From Streptomyces albogriseolus (GTDB lineage Bacteria; Actinomycetota; Actinomycetes; Streptomycetales; Streptomycetaceae), in assembly GCA_014650475.1 (NCBI GenBank), contig BMVA01000004.1, forward strand, positions 248,001 through 312,000: a stretch of DNA of 64,000 bases. Reading direction: 5' to 3'. A model generated the notes under the pieces. It did no database searches, had not been told where the DNA came from, and worked only from the letters and a program-made list of their open reading frames with translations. Below are positions 1 to 10,795 of this stretch, piece after piece. Position numbers and translations under genes: made by a program. Position 1 is the first letter of the stretch; every line of letters begins with the position of its first letter.

Positions 1-687
1 CAGCGCGGGCCAGGTGACCGTGCGGAAGCGGCGCCAGGCTCCCGCGCCGTCCACGGCCGCGGCCTCGTGCAGTTCGCGCGGGGTGTTCTGGAGTCCGGCG
101 AGCAGCGCCACCGTGGTCTGCGGCATGCCCGCCCACACGCCGACGACGATCACCGCGGGCAGGGCGGTGGCGAGGCCGCTCAGCCAGTCCCGGTCGCCGC
201 CGAACCCGAGGTCGCGCAGCGTCTCGTTGAGGATGCCGGCGTCCGGGTTGTAGGTGATGCGCCACATGATGCCGACGACCACCTCGGGCATCGCCCAGGG
301 CACGATCGCCAGGGCCCGGGCCGCCCAGCGCAGCCGCAGGTCCTGGTCGAGCAGCAGGGCCAGGCCGAGCGCCAGCAGGAACTGCGGGACCGTCACGCCG
401 ACCGCCCACACCAGCCCGATGCGGAACGACTCCCAGAACAGGGTGTCCCGCAGCAGGTCCTGGAAGTTCAGCGTGCCGATCCAGCGGGTCGGCTCGGTAC
501 GGCCGGACTGGGCGTCGGTGAAGGACAGCAGGATGCCGTAGAGCAGCGGGCCGACGCTGAGCACCAGGATCGGGATCAGCGCGGGCAGCACCAGGAACCA
601 CGGGCCGTGATCGACGGCACGCCGTCCCGGGCGGCTCGGGCCGGGCGCGCGGGGCTCGGATCTCCTCGCCTCGGTGACCGACGTCAC
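1..687 (-). CDS. Carbohydrate ABC transporter permease, MalF type (partial, 3' end outside window)
   Basis: Inner-membrane subunit of a binding-protein-dependent sugar importer. The reverse-strand reading frame gives a short basic N-terminus, then hydrophobic segments starting near residue 32 (WFLVLPALIPILVL). Near the truncated end is the EAA loop (ELHEAAAVDGAGAWRRF), which docks the ATPase coupling helix. About 229 residues are present of a usual 290-320, so the last membrane helices lie left of the window. The GTG start at 687 is chosen because AAGGGG lies 8 nt upstream. No binding-protein gene lies upstream in the window, so the substrate cannot be read. The nearby trehalose genes suggest an alpha-glucoside only weakly. 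Confidence 0.85.
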   Translation of the reverse strand, partial: MTSVTEARRSEPRAPGPSRPGRRAVDHGPWFLVLPALIPILVLSVGPLLYGILLSFTDAQSGRTEPTRWIGTLNFQDLLRDTLFWESFRIGLVWAVGVTVPQFLLALGLALLLDQDLRLRWAARALAIVPWAMPEVVVGIMWRITYNPDAGILNETLRDLGFGGDRDWLSGLATALPAVIVVGVWAGMPQTTVALLAGLQNTPRELHEAAAVDGAGAWRRFRTVTWPAL

Positions 688-868
688 GGCATCAGCCCCT
701 TCGCACGGTGGGGGGTGTGGCCTCGGTCATGGTCGTGAACACGACACCGCACGTCAAGGGCCCGCGCACACCACCCGACCTGTGCGAATGCGAGACTGAC
801 CGGCGAACGGCCGGACGGAGGCGCCCGGCGGGGCCGGCGGGCCCGGTACGGACACGGAGGCGGAAGCG

Positions 869-1732
869 ATGGACGAGGCGCGGGCGCGGGAGGTTCTGGA
901 GGCCGCGGGGGTGCTGCCCCAGGACGCCGGGGACGTACGGCTGCTGGCGCTCGGGGAGAACGCGGTGTTCGCCGCCGGGGACCTGGTGGTCAAGGTGGGC
1001 CGGGACGCGGAGTTGAGGGAGCGGGCCCGCCGCGAGCTGGCCGTCGCCGGATGGCTGGCCGAGCGGGGCGTGCCCGCCGTGCGGCCTGCCGTGTCCGAGG
1101 CGCTGCTGGTGGAGGGGCACCCGGTGACCGTGTGGCACCGGCTGCCCGACCCGGTGCGGCCCACCGAGCCGAAGGACCTCGCCGCGCTGCTGCGGCAGGT
1201 GCACGCGCTGCCCCCTCCCCCCTTCACCCTGCCGCCCCGCGCGCTGCTGGACGGCGTCGAGCGCTGGCTGCGGCTCGCGGGCGACGCGATCGACCCGGCG
1301 GACGCGGCGTATCTGCGCGAGCGGCGCGACGGGTTCGCGGCGGCGGCCGCCGCGCTGACGCCCCGGCTGCCGCGCGGGCCGATCCACGGCGACGCGCTGC
1401 CGCGCAACGTGCACGTCGGCCCGGACGGTCCCGTGCTGATCGACCTGGAGACCTTCTCGTCGGACCTGCGCGAGCACGACCTGGTGGTGATGGCCCTCTC
1501 CCACGACCGCTACGGGCTGCCGGACGAGGCCTACGACTCCTTCACCGAGACCTATGGCTGGGACGTGCGCGAGTGGGAGGGGTGCTCGGTGCTGCGCGGG
1601 GCGCGGGAGACCGCCAGCTGTGCCTGGGTCGCCCAGCACGCCCCGGGCAACCCCAAGGCCCTGGCCGAGTTCCGCCGCCGGGTGGCGTCGCTGCGGGACG
1701 GGGACGAGACCGTGCGCTGGTACCCGTTCTGA
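869..1732 (+). CDS. Aminoglycoside phosphotransferase (APH)/choline-kinase family protein
   Basis: 287 aa. Protein-kinase-like small-molecule kinase, cytosolic. The N-lobe has the nucleotide-binding lysine region (DLVVKVGRD). The C-lobe has the catalytic loop IHGDALPRN (Asp175) and the metal-binding IDLE (Asp192), both intact, unlike the paralogue at 13333-14283. APH-fold proteins phosphorylate hydroxyls of antibiotics, sugars or lipids head groups; the substrate cannot be predicted. GGAGG lies upstream of the ATG. It is divergent from the permease and convergent with the exonuclease gene, so it is probably monocistronic. Streptomyces genomes hold many such genes, and resistance should not be assumed. 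Confidence 0.8.
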   Translation: MDEARAREVLEAAGVLPQDAGDVRLLALGENAVFAAGDLVVKVGRDAELRERARRELAVAGWLAERGVPAVRPAVSEALLVEGHPVTVWHRLPDPVRPTEPKDLAALLRQVHALPPPPFTLPPRALLDGVERWLRLAGDAIDPADAAYLRERRDGFAAAAAALTPRLPRGPIHGDALPRNVHVGPDGPVLIDLETFSSDLREHDLVVMALSHDRYGLPDEAYDSFTETYGWDVREWEGCSVLRGARETASCAWVAQHAPGNPKALAEFRRRVASLRDGDETVRWYPF

Positions 1733-1742
1733 GCGGGGCGCG

Positions 1743-2474
1743 TCAGAGGGCGGGCCGCAGGGGCTGCTCCGCCGGTTCGCGCAGCGGCCAGGTGCTGTCG
1801 ACCACGGCGGCCGGGTCGCCCTTGCGGCGCAGGAAGTCCTGGAAGTCCGCCGCCCAGGCCGCGTACCACTCGATCTGACGGCGGTGCAGCTCCGCCGGGC
1901 CGAGGGCCGCGACCTTCGGGTGGCGGTCGGCTATCGCGCAGGCCAGGCGCGCGGCGGCGAGGGCGTCGGCCGTCGCGTCGTGCGCCGCGTCGAGGGGGAC
2001 GCCGTACTCCGCGCAGACCGCCTCCAGGGTGCGCTTGCCACGGCGGTAGCGGTCGACGGCGCGGTCGATGGTGTACGGGTCGATCACCGGGGCCGGGTCG
2101 GCGCCGAGGCGGTCGCGCAGGGACGGCAGTCCGTACCGCCGCAGCTCGGCGGAGAGCAGGCTCAGGTCGAACGAGGCGTTGTAGGCGACGACCGGGACGC
2201 CGGTCTTCCAGTAGGCGGCGAGGACGCCGGCGATGGCGTCGGCCACCTGGTCGGCGGGGTGGCCCTCGGCGGCCGCGCGCTCGTTGCTGATGCCGTGGAC
2301 CGCCACCGCGTCGGCGGGGATCGGCACACCCGGGTCGGCCAGCCACTCCCGGCGCCCCAGCGTCTCCCCCGCCCGGAGCTCGATCACGGCTCCCGTGACG
2401 ATCCGCGCCTCGCGCGGGTCCGTCCCCGTCGTCTCCAGGTCGAAGCCGATCAGCAGCTCCCGGTGCCAGCCCAT
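1743..2474 (-). CDS. DnaQ-like 3'-5' exonuclease domain protein (DEDDh)
   Basis: 243 aa. It resembles the DNA polymerase III epsilon proofreading domain as a free-standing protein. Exo I motif FDLETTGTDP is near residue 10, the Exo II region (YNASFDLSLL) near the middle, and Exo III HDATADALAAA near residue 180, matching the DEDDh set that binds two metal ions. There is no BRCT, helicase or UvrC-type fusion domain. The ATG at 2474 is preferred because AGGGGG sits about 6 nt upstream; longer in-frame starts up to 2540 lack this. Likely role: DNA repair or turnover of nucleic-acid ends. The exact substrate is unknown. Confidence 0.85.
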   Translation of the reverse strand: MGWHRELLIGFDLETTGTDPREARIVTGAVIELRAGETLGRREWLADPGVPIPADAVAVHGISNERAAAEGHPADQVADAIAGVLAAYWKTGVPVVAYNASFDLSLLSAELRRYGLPSLRDRLGADPAPVIDPYTIDRAVDRYRRGKRTLEAVCAEYGVPLDAAHDATADALAAARLACAIADRHPKVAALGPAELHRRQIEWYAAWAADFQDFLRRKGDPAAVVDSTWPLREPAEQPLRPAL

Positions 2475-2606
2475 GGGCTGCCCCCCTTCTGTGCGGTGCG
2501 TTCCCCCAGTGGCTTTCACCCTCGCACGCGCCACTGACAACCAGAGGATCGCATTCCGTTTGCCGAGCGGACCGGGCGGCCCCGGAACACGCGCGGACCT
2601 GGAGGT

Positions 2607-3848
2607 TCAGGACACCGGCCGTGAATCCGCCCACATCTGCTCGAACTCCTCGCGGTAGGTGGGAAAGAGACCGCCCTCCTCCGTCTCGCCCGGCTTGACC
2701 ACCTTCGCCCCGTTGCGCAGGACCAGCACCGGCGCCTCCATGCCGCGGGTGCGGCGCAGATGGTTCTGCACCACGGCGATGCCGTCCGAGCCGTCGCCGT
2801 CGACCAGGTAGGCCGTGCAGCGCGGCGTCTCGTCGTAGACCTGGATCTCGAAGGCGCCCGGGTCACGCAGCCGGGACCGCACACGGCGCATGTGGAGGAT
2901 GTTCATCTCCACGGACCGGCCCAGCTCGCCCCGTTTGATGCCCAGTTCGCGCTCGCGCCGCTTGACCGCGCTGGAGGCCGGGTTGAGGAACAGCAGCCGC
3001 ACCCGGCAGCCGGACTCGGCGAGCCGCACCAGGCGGCGCCCCGAGAAGTTCTGCACGAGCAGGTTCAGCCCGATGCCGATGGCGTCGAGCCGCCGGGCCC
3101 CGCCGAACATGTCCTCGGCCGGGAACTGGCGCAGCAGCCGCACCCGGTCCGGATGCACGGCGACCACGTCCGCGTACCGGTCGCCGACCAGGTCCTCGAC
3201 CGCGTCCACCGGCAGCCGGCGCGCCGAGGGCACGTCGCCGCCCGCGCCGAGCATCTCGAGGAGCCGCGCGGAGGCCCGCTCGGCCTGGTTCAGCACCGCC
3301 TCGGACAGCGCCCGGTTGCGGGAGACCACGTTGCGGGTGACCTCCAGCTCGTCCAGTGCCAGCTCGACGTCCCGGCGGTCGTCGAAGTACGGCTCGAAGC
3401 AGGGCCAGTGCTGCACCATCAGCTCGCGCAGCTGCGGCAGGGTGAGGAACGACAGCACGTTGTCGTCGGCCGGATCGAGCAGATAGCCCTTGCGGCGGCT
3501 GACCTCGCGCACGGCGACCGCCCGCTGCACCCACTCCTGTCCGGCGGGTCCCGCGGCGGCGACCACCCAGTCGTCGCCGTGCACGGGCTCGTAGACCGGC
3601 CGCAGCACGGCGGCGACGACCGCGCGCAGCCGCTGCTCGACCAGGTTCAGCCAGATGTAGGCCCGGCCGGCCCGCTGCGCGCGCGTGCGCACCTCGCGCC
3701 ACGCGTCCGCGCCCCAGTCCAGCTCCGGTCCGATCGAACCCGCGTCCATCGGCCGTGCCAGGGACACCGCACCGGGCGGGACGTCCGTGGAGCCGCTCCC
3801 CTCGTGACCCTCGTCACCAGGGGGCAGTTCCAGCCCTCCCGAGCCCAC
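2607..3848 (-). CDS. SAV2148-family HEPN domain protein
   Basis: 413 aa. Matches, from memory, the Streptomyces-conserved SAV2148 family annotated with a HEPN domain; no function is established. Visible landmarks are an acidic/Gly-rich N-terminus, a helical block from about residue 40 (ELDWGADAWREVRTRAQ), the segment YLLDPADDNVLSFLTLPQL, and a C-terminal half with RVRLLFLNPASSAVKRRE resembling the loop of a phospholipase D-like or nucleotidyl fold. HEPN proteins are often RNases in toxin-antitoxin or defence systems, but I see no convincing RxxxxH motif. The GTG at 3848 gives the family length and has GGAAGG upstream. It is divergent from glgX. Confidence 0.75.
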   Translation of the reverse strand: MGSGGLELPPGDEGHEGSGSTDVPPGAVSLARPMDAGSIGPELDWGADAWREVRTRAQRAGRAYIWLNLVEQRLRAVVAAVLRPVYEPVHGDDWVVAAAGPAGQEWVQRAVAVREVSRRKGYLLDPADDNVLSFLTLPQLRELMVQHWPCFEPYFDDRRDVELALDELEVTRNVVSRNRALSEAVLNQAERASARLLEMLGAGGDVPSARRLPVDAVEDLVGDRYADVVAVHPDRVRLLRQFPAEDMFGGARRLDAIGIGLNLLVQNFSGRRLVRLAESGCRVRLLFLNPASSAVKRRERELGIKRGELGRSVEMNILHMRRVRSRLRDPGAFEIQVYDETPRCTAYLVDGDGSDGIAVVQNHLRRTRGMEAPVLVLRNGAKVVKPGETEEGGLFPTYREEFEQMWADSRPVS

Positions 3849-4160
3849 CCGCGCACCGCCTTCCAGTCCCCCGAGCACTCCCCGTCCAACGATCAAGGAG
3901 AGTACTCCGCATGCGGTGCGCGATGCAGCCCGATGGACAGGGTCGTTTCCCAACTTCCCCCGTCCAAGCGACCGTTCCGTTCCGCGCGGGCCGGCGAGTG
4001 AGCATGTTCATAGCGGGAATCACAGGAGGTGCGGTCCGCGGCGGCCGGGGCATGGGTAGGAAGGTGGACCCGCCCTCGATCCCGCCCGTTCGGGGAGACA
4101 CGGGGACACTCGGAGCCCAGGCGTCCCCACCGGCGCCGTACACCTGAAAGAGTCGTGTCC
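3849..4160. promoter_or_regulatory. Divergent intergenic region between the SAV2148-family gene and glgX
   Basis: This 312-bp gap must hold promoters for both flanking genes. No clear -35/-10 pair stands out. It contains a possible small ORF (3911-4147, listed separately) preceded by AAGGAG, and GC-rich stretches without a strong hairpin. Confidence 0.4.
3911..4147 (+). CDS. Candidate 78-aa upstream ORF before glgX (doubtful)
   Basis: ATG at 3911 with AAGGAG ten bases upstream; the frame stays open to a TGA at 4147, 13 bases before the glgX ATG. The translation begins MRCAMQPDGQGRF and ends ASPPAPYT. It has no recognisable domain, signal peptide or membrane segment. The Shine-Dalgarno match and position just before glgX make a leader or coupled peptide possible. 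However, open frames are common by chance in GC-rich DNA, and the composition (Gly, Arg, Pro) is what noncoding frames give. Ribosome profiling or conservation across species would decide it. Confidence 0.2.
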   Translation: MRCAMQPDGQGRFPTSPVQATVPFRAGRRVSMFIAGITGGAVRGGRGMGRKVDPPSIPPVRGDTGTLGAQASPPAPYT

Positions 4161-6305
<2,145 letters not shown>

Positions 6306-6313
6306 CCGCGCCT

Positions 6314-6364
6314 CCCGGGGGGGGCGCTGCCCCCCGCTCCTCGAACGCCGGAGGGGCTGGAAAG
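6314..6364. terminator. GC hairpin plus dispersed Streptomyces intergenic sequence
   Basis: Just after the glgX stop there is an inverted repeat GGGGGCGCTGCCCCC (about 6320-6335), then TCCTCGAACGCCGGAGGGG. From memory, close variants of both (a G/C hairpin and a CGAACGCCGGA-type tail) recur in Streptomyces intergenic regions, usually downstream of genes. There is no U-tract, as usual for this genus. It probably terminates or stabilises the glgX transcript. Confidence 0.6.
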
Positions 6365-6422
6365 CAACCCCCGAACGGAGCAGGAAGGGCACGAGACGCG
6401 GCCACGCGGGTACGTACGTCCC

Positions 6423-8774
6423 ATGACCACCCCTGAGCGTCCTGACCCGGCGGTGCCCACGGCGACCTACCGGCTCCAGCTCCAGCCCGGCTTCCCGTTC
6501 GCGGCGGCGGCCGAGGCCGTGCCGTACCTGGCCTCGCTCGGCGTGTCCCATCTGCATCTGTCGCCCGTCCTGGAGGCGGTGCCCGGCTCCCCGCACGGCT
6601 ACGACGTGGTGGACCCCGCGCGCGTACGGGAGGAGCTGGGCGGCGAGGAAGGGCTGCGGGAGCTGTCCCGCACCGCGCGGCGGCACGGGCTCGGGCTGGT
6701 GGTGGACATCGTCCCGAACCACATGGCGATGTCCCCGCGCCACAACCCGGCGCTGTGGGAGGTGCTGCGCGACGGCCCGTCCTCGCGCCATGCCCGCTGG
6801 TTCGACATCGACTGGGAGGCGCAGGGCGGGCAGGTGCTGCTGCCGGTGCTCGGCGGGCCGCTCGGCGAGGAGGCGGACCGGCTGAAGACCGACGGGGACG
6901 TGCTGCGCTACTACGACCACGTCTTCCCGCTGCGCGAGGGCACGGCCTCCCTGCCGCTGCCGCAGCTGCTGGACGCCCAGTGGTACCGGCCGGTGTGGTG
7001 GCGGCTGGCCCGCACCGAGCTGAACTACCGGCGGTTCTTCAGCATCTCCGAGCTGATCGGGGTGCGGGTGGAGGACCCCGAGGTGTTCGAGGCGACGCAC
7101 GCGAAGATCCTGGAGCTGCTGCACGAGGGCGTGGTCGACGGGCTGCGCGTCGACCACCCGGACGGGCTCGCCGACCCCGGCGGCTATCTGCGGCGGCTGC
7201 ACGAGGCGACGGGCGGCCGCTGGACGGTGGTGGAGAAGATCCTCGCCGACGGCGAGGCGCTGCCCGCCTCCTGGCCGGTCGCCGGCACCACCGGTTACGA
7301 CGCCCTGCGCCACGTCGACGGGCTGTTCATGGACCCGGACGGGTTCGGGGAGCTGCTGGGCCGCTACCGGGCGTACGCGGCCCCTCAGACGGACCGGGGC
7401 GGCGACTGGGACGCCACGGTGCGGCGGGCCGCGTACAACGTGCTCACGCACGAGCTGGCCGCCGAGACCGAGCGGCTCACCCGGGTGGCGAGCCGGCTGT
7501 GCGCGACCGCCCCCGAGACCGCGCTGCGGGACCGCGCGCCGTGGGCGCTGCGCACCGCGCTGACGGAGCTGCTGGTGCGGCTGGAGGTGTACCGGCCCTA
7601 CTCCCCCGAGGACGCGGCCACGGTGGTGACCGAGGAGGCCGCGGCCGAGGCCCGGCGCGCGTTCGCCGTCCCGGAGGAGGCGGGCGCGGTGGACGTCGTG
7701 CGGGACCTGCTGCTGGGGCGGTACGGGGACGGGCCCGCGCATGTGGAGTTCCGTACGCGGTTCGCGCAGACGGCGTCGGCGCTGCGGGCCAAGTCCGTGG
7801 AGGACACGGCGTTCTACCGCTACGTGCCGCTGCTGTCGGCGACGGAGGTGGGCGGCGAGCCGGGCGGCCCGGCGGTGGCCCCGGACCGCTTCCACGCGTA
7901 CTGCGCGCGCGTGCAGCGGGACTGGCCGGCCACGGGGACGGTGCTGTCCACGCACGACGCCAAGCGCAGCGCGGACGTGCGGGCGGCGCTGCACGTGCTC
8001 ACCGAGTGCCCGGAGCGCTGGGCGGACGTCCTCACGGAGGTGTCCCGCGCCGGGCAGGCCGTGCCCGACGGGCAGACGGCGTGGGCGGCCTGGCAGACGG
8101 TGTTCGGGCTGGGCCCGGCCGAGGAGGAGCGGGTGCAGGCGGCGCTGCTGAAGCATGTGCGGGAGGCGGGCCTGTTCACCAGCTGGACCGAGCAGGAGCC
8201 GCCGTACGAGGAGGCGGTGGCGCGCTTCGTGACGGCGGGGCCGTGCGGGGTGCCGGGGCGGAAGGTCGCGGAGCTGCGGGAGGCGCTGGAGCCGCACATC
8301 CGGGCGAACGTGCTGGGGGCGGCGCTGGTGCACCTGACGATGCCGGGCGTGCCCGACCTGTACCAGGGCACGGAGCACGAGTACCGGGCGCTGGTCGACC
8401 CGGACAACCGGCGCCCCCCGCGGTTCGGCGAGGGCGGCGGCGACAAGGAGGCGGTGACCCGGGCGGCGCTGGCGCTGCGGGCGCGACGGCCGGAGGGCTT
8501 CGGCACGACGGCGTCGTACGAGCCGCTGACCGCGGTGGGGGCCGCGGCGGACCACTGCCTGGCGTTCGCCCGCTCCGGCGAGGTGGTCACCGCGGTGACC
8601 CGCCTCTCGCTGCGGCTCGCGGAGTCGGGCGGCTGGGGCGACACCCGGCTGCCGCTGCCGCGGGGGCGGTGGGCCGATGTCCGGGAGCCGGGGCGGGAGT
8701 TCACAGGGGAGGCGCGGGTGGCGGAGCTGTTCGCCGCGTCGCCGGCGGCGCTGTTGGAGCGGGTGCCGGAGTGA
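6423..8774 (+). CDS. treY: Malto-oligosyltrehalose synthase TreY
   Basis: 783 aa. Intramolecular transglucosylase that turns the reducing-end alpha-1,4 bond of a maltodextrin into the alpha,alpha-1,1 bond of maltooligosyltrehalose. GH13_26 features: PTATYRLQL at the N-terminus, VVDIVPNHM (conserved region I), nucleophile Asp244 in LRVDHPDGLADP, acid/base Glu271 in VVEKILADGE, and Asp512 in LSTHDAKRS. The long insertion between barrel strands is typical of the family. It acts between GlgX (4161-6305) and TreZ (11547-13292), all on the same strand, though three unrelated genes separate treY from treZ. Confidence 0.96.
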   Translation: MTTPERPDPAVPTATYRLQLQPGFPFAAAAEAVPYLASLGVSHLHLSPVLEAVPGSPHGYDVVDPARVREELGGEEGLRELSRTARRHGLGLVVDIVPNHMAMSPRHNPALWEVLRDGPSSRHARWFDIDWEAQGGQVLLPVLGGPLGEEADRLKTDGDVLRYYDHVFPLREGTASLPLPQLLDAQWYRPVWWRLARTELNYRRFFSISELIGVRVEDPEVFEATHAKILELLHEGVVDGLRVDHPDGLADPGGYLRRLHEATGGRWTVVEKILADGEALPASWPVAGTTGYDALRHVDGLFMDPDGFGELLGRYRAYAAPQTDRGGDWDATVRRAAYNVLTHELAAETERLTRVASRLCATAPETALRDRAPWALRTALTELLVRLEVYRPYSPEDAATVVTEEAAAEARRAFAVPEEAGAVDVVRDLLLGRYGDGPAHVEFRTRFAQTASALRAKSVEDTAFYRYVPLLSATEVGGEPGGPAVAPDRFHAYCARVQRDWPATGTVLSTHDAKRSADVRAALHVLTECPERWADVLTEVSRAGQAVPDGQTAWAAWQTVFGLGPAEEERVQAALLKHVREAGLFTSWTEQEPPYEEAVARFVTAGPCGVPGRKVAELREALEPHIRANVLGAALVHLTMPGVPDLYQGTEHEYRALVDPDNRRPPRFGEGGGDKEAVTRAALALRARRPEGFGTTASYEPLTAVGAAADHCLAFARSGEVVTAVTRLSLRLAESGGWGDTRLPLPRGRWADVREPGREFTGEARVAELFAASPAALLERVPE

Positions 8775-8996
8775 CGGTGGTTCCCTCGGTGGGGGCGCTG
8801 TGCGGAGTCGGTGCGCGGTCGGCGCACGGCCGGTGCGGACCCGTGGGGGACGCGCGGCGGGCGCGGGACGGCCGACGTGCGGGAAGAGGGCCGTGGTGTG
8901 CCTCCGAGCGCCCCCTGGCGGCTCCCCCGCGCCGCCCTTGACACCGTCTCGCGGCCGTGGGGTACTGCGCAGTGCGAGTGCGGGCGGTGACGGGGG
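8775..8996. promoter_or_regulatory. treY to M14-peptidase gap
   Basis: 222 bp without a supported gene. A promoter for the M14 peptidase could lie here, but no convincing -35/-10 pair is visible. No strong terminator hairpin was seen after treY. Confidence 0.3.
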
Positions 8997-10253
8997 GTGG
9001 GTCCGCTGCGGGAGTCGCGCTATCCGACGGTGGCCGAGCTGGTCTTCTCCGCCCGGGCACTGGCCGTCCAGTGGCCGGGTCTGTGTGTGCTGCGGCAGGT
9101 GGGGGTGTCCCGTGGCGGACGGCCGCTGCACCTGCTGTCCGTGGGACGCGCCCGGCACGCCGTCCTGGTCGTGGCGGGCGCCCACGCCAACGAGCCCGCG
9201 GGCAACGGGACGCTGCTCGCGCTGGCCCGGCGCGCCCTGCTCGAGCGGGAGCTGCGGGACGGCGTCTCCTGGCACTTCCTGCTGTGCGCGGACCCCGACG
9301 GGGCGAGCCTGCACGTCACCCCGGCGCCGCGCAGCCTGTACGACTACCACCTGGGCTTCTTCCGCCCGGCCGGGCCCGAGCAGCCGGAGTGGGCGCCCTC
9401 GGTGCTGCCCGCCGACCGGCTGCCCCCGGAGACGCGGGCGCTGACCGGGGTGATCGACGAGCTGCGGCCCTTCCTCCAGGTGTCCCTGCACGGCACCGAT
9501 CTGGGCGGCAGCTGGGTGCAGTTGACGCGGGACGTGCCCGGACTGGCGGAACCGTTCGCCAAGTCCGCGGCGGAGCTGCACATCCCGGTGGAGACGGGCG
9601 CCTCGGACGCGGCGGGCTGGCCCGCGTCGGGGCCCGGCGTGCATGTGATGCCCGCGCCGGAGGCCGCCCCGGCCTACCCGAGCCTGACCGACGACGCCCG
9701 GCACAGCACCTGGTACCACGCGCACCGGTACGGCGGTCTGACCGCGGTGGTCGAGGTGCCGATGTGGGCGAGCGACCTGGTCGACGACCCGGCCCCGCAC
9801 CCGGCGCCCGACACGGCGATGCACGCGCTCGCGGAACGCCTGCTGCGGGACGCGGGCGAGGTGCGGCACGTGCTGGAGGACGTACGGCCCGGACCGCCGT
9901 CCGCCGAGGCCGGCGGTCCGCTGCTGCGGGCGGCCACCTGGGCGCTGGAGCTGGTGCCGGGGCTGGCCGCCGACCTGGTCCGCACCCCGCCCGCGGACGG
10001 CACCCGCGCCTACGTCGGCAGCGTGGACGCCTTCGCGCGCCGGGTGCCGCTGCGGGCGGCGGCGATGCTGCGGCGCGCGCTGCGCGACACCGACGCCGAG
10101 GCGGCGGCCCGCCTGGACCGCCTGGTCGCCCACTGGAGCGACGCCTTCGCCGCCCGCTTCCGCGCCCGCTGGGTCCCGGTCCGCCACCAGGTGGAACACC
10201 AGTCCCGCACGGTGGTGGCGGCCGCACGGCAGGCGCGGGTGGGGTTGAGGTGA
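8997..10253 (+). CDS. M14 family zinc carboxypeptidase
   Basis: 418 aa. Metallopeptidase that removes C-terminal residues or acts on cell-wall peptides. The zinc site HxxE is visible in GAHANEPAGN (His63, Glu66), the third ligand His165 in SLHGTD, and the catalytic Glu253 in VVEVPMW. No signal peptide is seen, so it is probably cytosolic or the start is mis-set; GTG 8997 is the first start after an in-frame stop at 8988. A poly-helical C-terminal third (about 320-418) extends beyond the catalytic domain. The stop lies 6 bp from the end of the convergent SSI gene. Substrate unknown; M14 members also include amidoligase-linked and murein peptidases. Confidence 0.82.
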   Translation: MGPLRESRYPTVAELVFSARALAVQWPGLCVLRQVGVSRGGRPLHLLSVGRARHAVLVVAGAHANEPAGNGTLLALARRALLERELRDGVSWHFLLCADPDGASLHVTPAPRSLYDYHLGFFRPAGPEQPEWAPSVLPADRLPPETRALTGVIDELRPFLQVSLHGTDLGGSWVQLTRDVPGLAEPFAKSAAELHIPVETGASDAAGWPASGPGVHVMPAPEAAPAYPSLTDDARHSTWYHAHRYGGLTAVVEVPMWASDLVDDPAPHPAPDTAMHALAERLLRDAGEVRHVLEDVRPGPPSAEAGGPLLRAATWALELVPGLAADLVRTPPADGTRAYVGSVDAFARRVPLRAAAMLRRALRDTDAEAAARLDRLVAHWSDAFAARFRARWVPVRHQVEHQSRTVVAAARQARVGLR

Positions 10254-10259
10254 GGGGGT

Positions 10260-10682
10260 TCAGGCCCCGTCCAGTGCGAACAGCGCCCCCGTGCGGGCCC
10301 GCAGCGCGCAGGTGTTCGGGAAGGTTTCCTTCCAGGTGACCGGGCGGTCGCGCCACATGCCCTCCGCGTGGGCCGTGACCGGGGCGTAGATCATCGGGCA
10401 GAGCGCGTCCTGTGCGGGGAGGGCGGTGATGCGGCCGTCGGCGGCCGACAGCTGTGCGCAGGCCTCCTCCGCGTGGGGGTGGCCGCCGCCGGGCGGGTCG
10501 CAGCGCAGCAGGGTGCCGTCCTCCGCGCTGGCCGGGGCGTCCCCGTGGCTCACGCCGAGCATCAGCCAGTTCCCGGGCTCCGGCGCGGTGTCCGCGCGGG
10601 CCGCGGGCGTCGCGCCGGCGAGCAGGAGCAGGGCGGCGGCGGACAGCCCCGCCCCTACCGTCTTCACTGAGGTGTGCGTCAT
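10260..10682 (-). CDS. ssi: Subtilisin inhibitor-like protein (SSI family)
   Basis: 140-aa precursor. Secreted serine-protease inhibitor. A Sec signal peptide covers about residues 1-30 (basic N-region, AAALLLLAG core, Ala-x-Ala site near ARADT). The mature part has four cysteines (61, 75, 95, 125), the two disulfides of SSI. The reactive-site loop is CPMIY, giving a predicted P1 Met97-Ile98 bond, close to CPMVY of classical SSI and suggesting subtilisin-type targets. In Streptomyces, SSI controls extracellular proteases in development. The secreted alpha/beta-hydrolase peptidase at 58771 belongs to a class often found with such inhibitors, but no direct link is shown. Confidence 0.93.
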   Translation of the reverse strand: MTHTSVKTVGAGLSAAALLLLAGATPAARADTAPEPGNWLMLGVSHGDAPASAEDGTLLRCDPPGGGHPHAEEACAQLSAADGRITALPAQDALCPMIYAPVTAHAEGMWRDRPVTWKETFPNTCALRARTGALFALDGA

Positions 10683-10795
10683 TCCCGGTGCATCGGCACG
10701 GCGGGCCCGGGACCCCAGCCCGGCTCACCCGAACGGGAGGCTCCGGGTGTCCTCCGTACCGCCACCGTCATGTGTCAACGGCGGCGGGCGCCACG

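Noticed and set aside
692-1639. Reverse-strand ORF overlapping the APH gene
   Set aside because: Shadow of the APH coding sequence; His/Arg-rich translation and no motif. Its TGA next to the permease GTG is coincidental.
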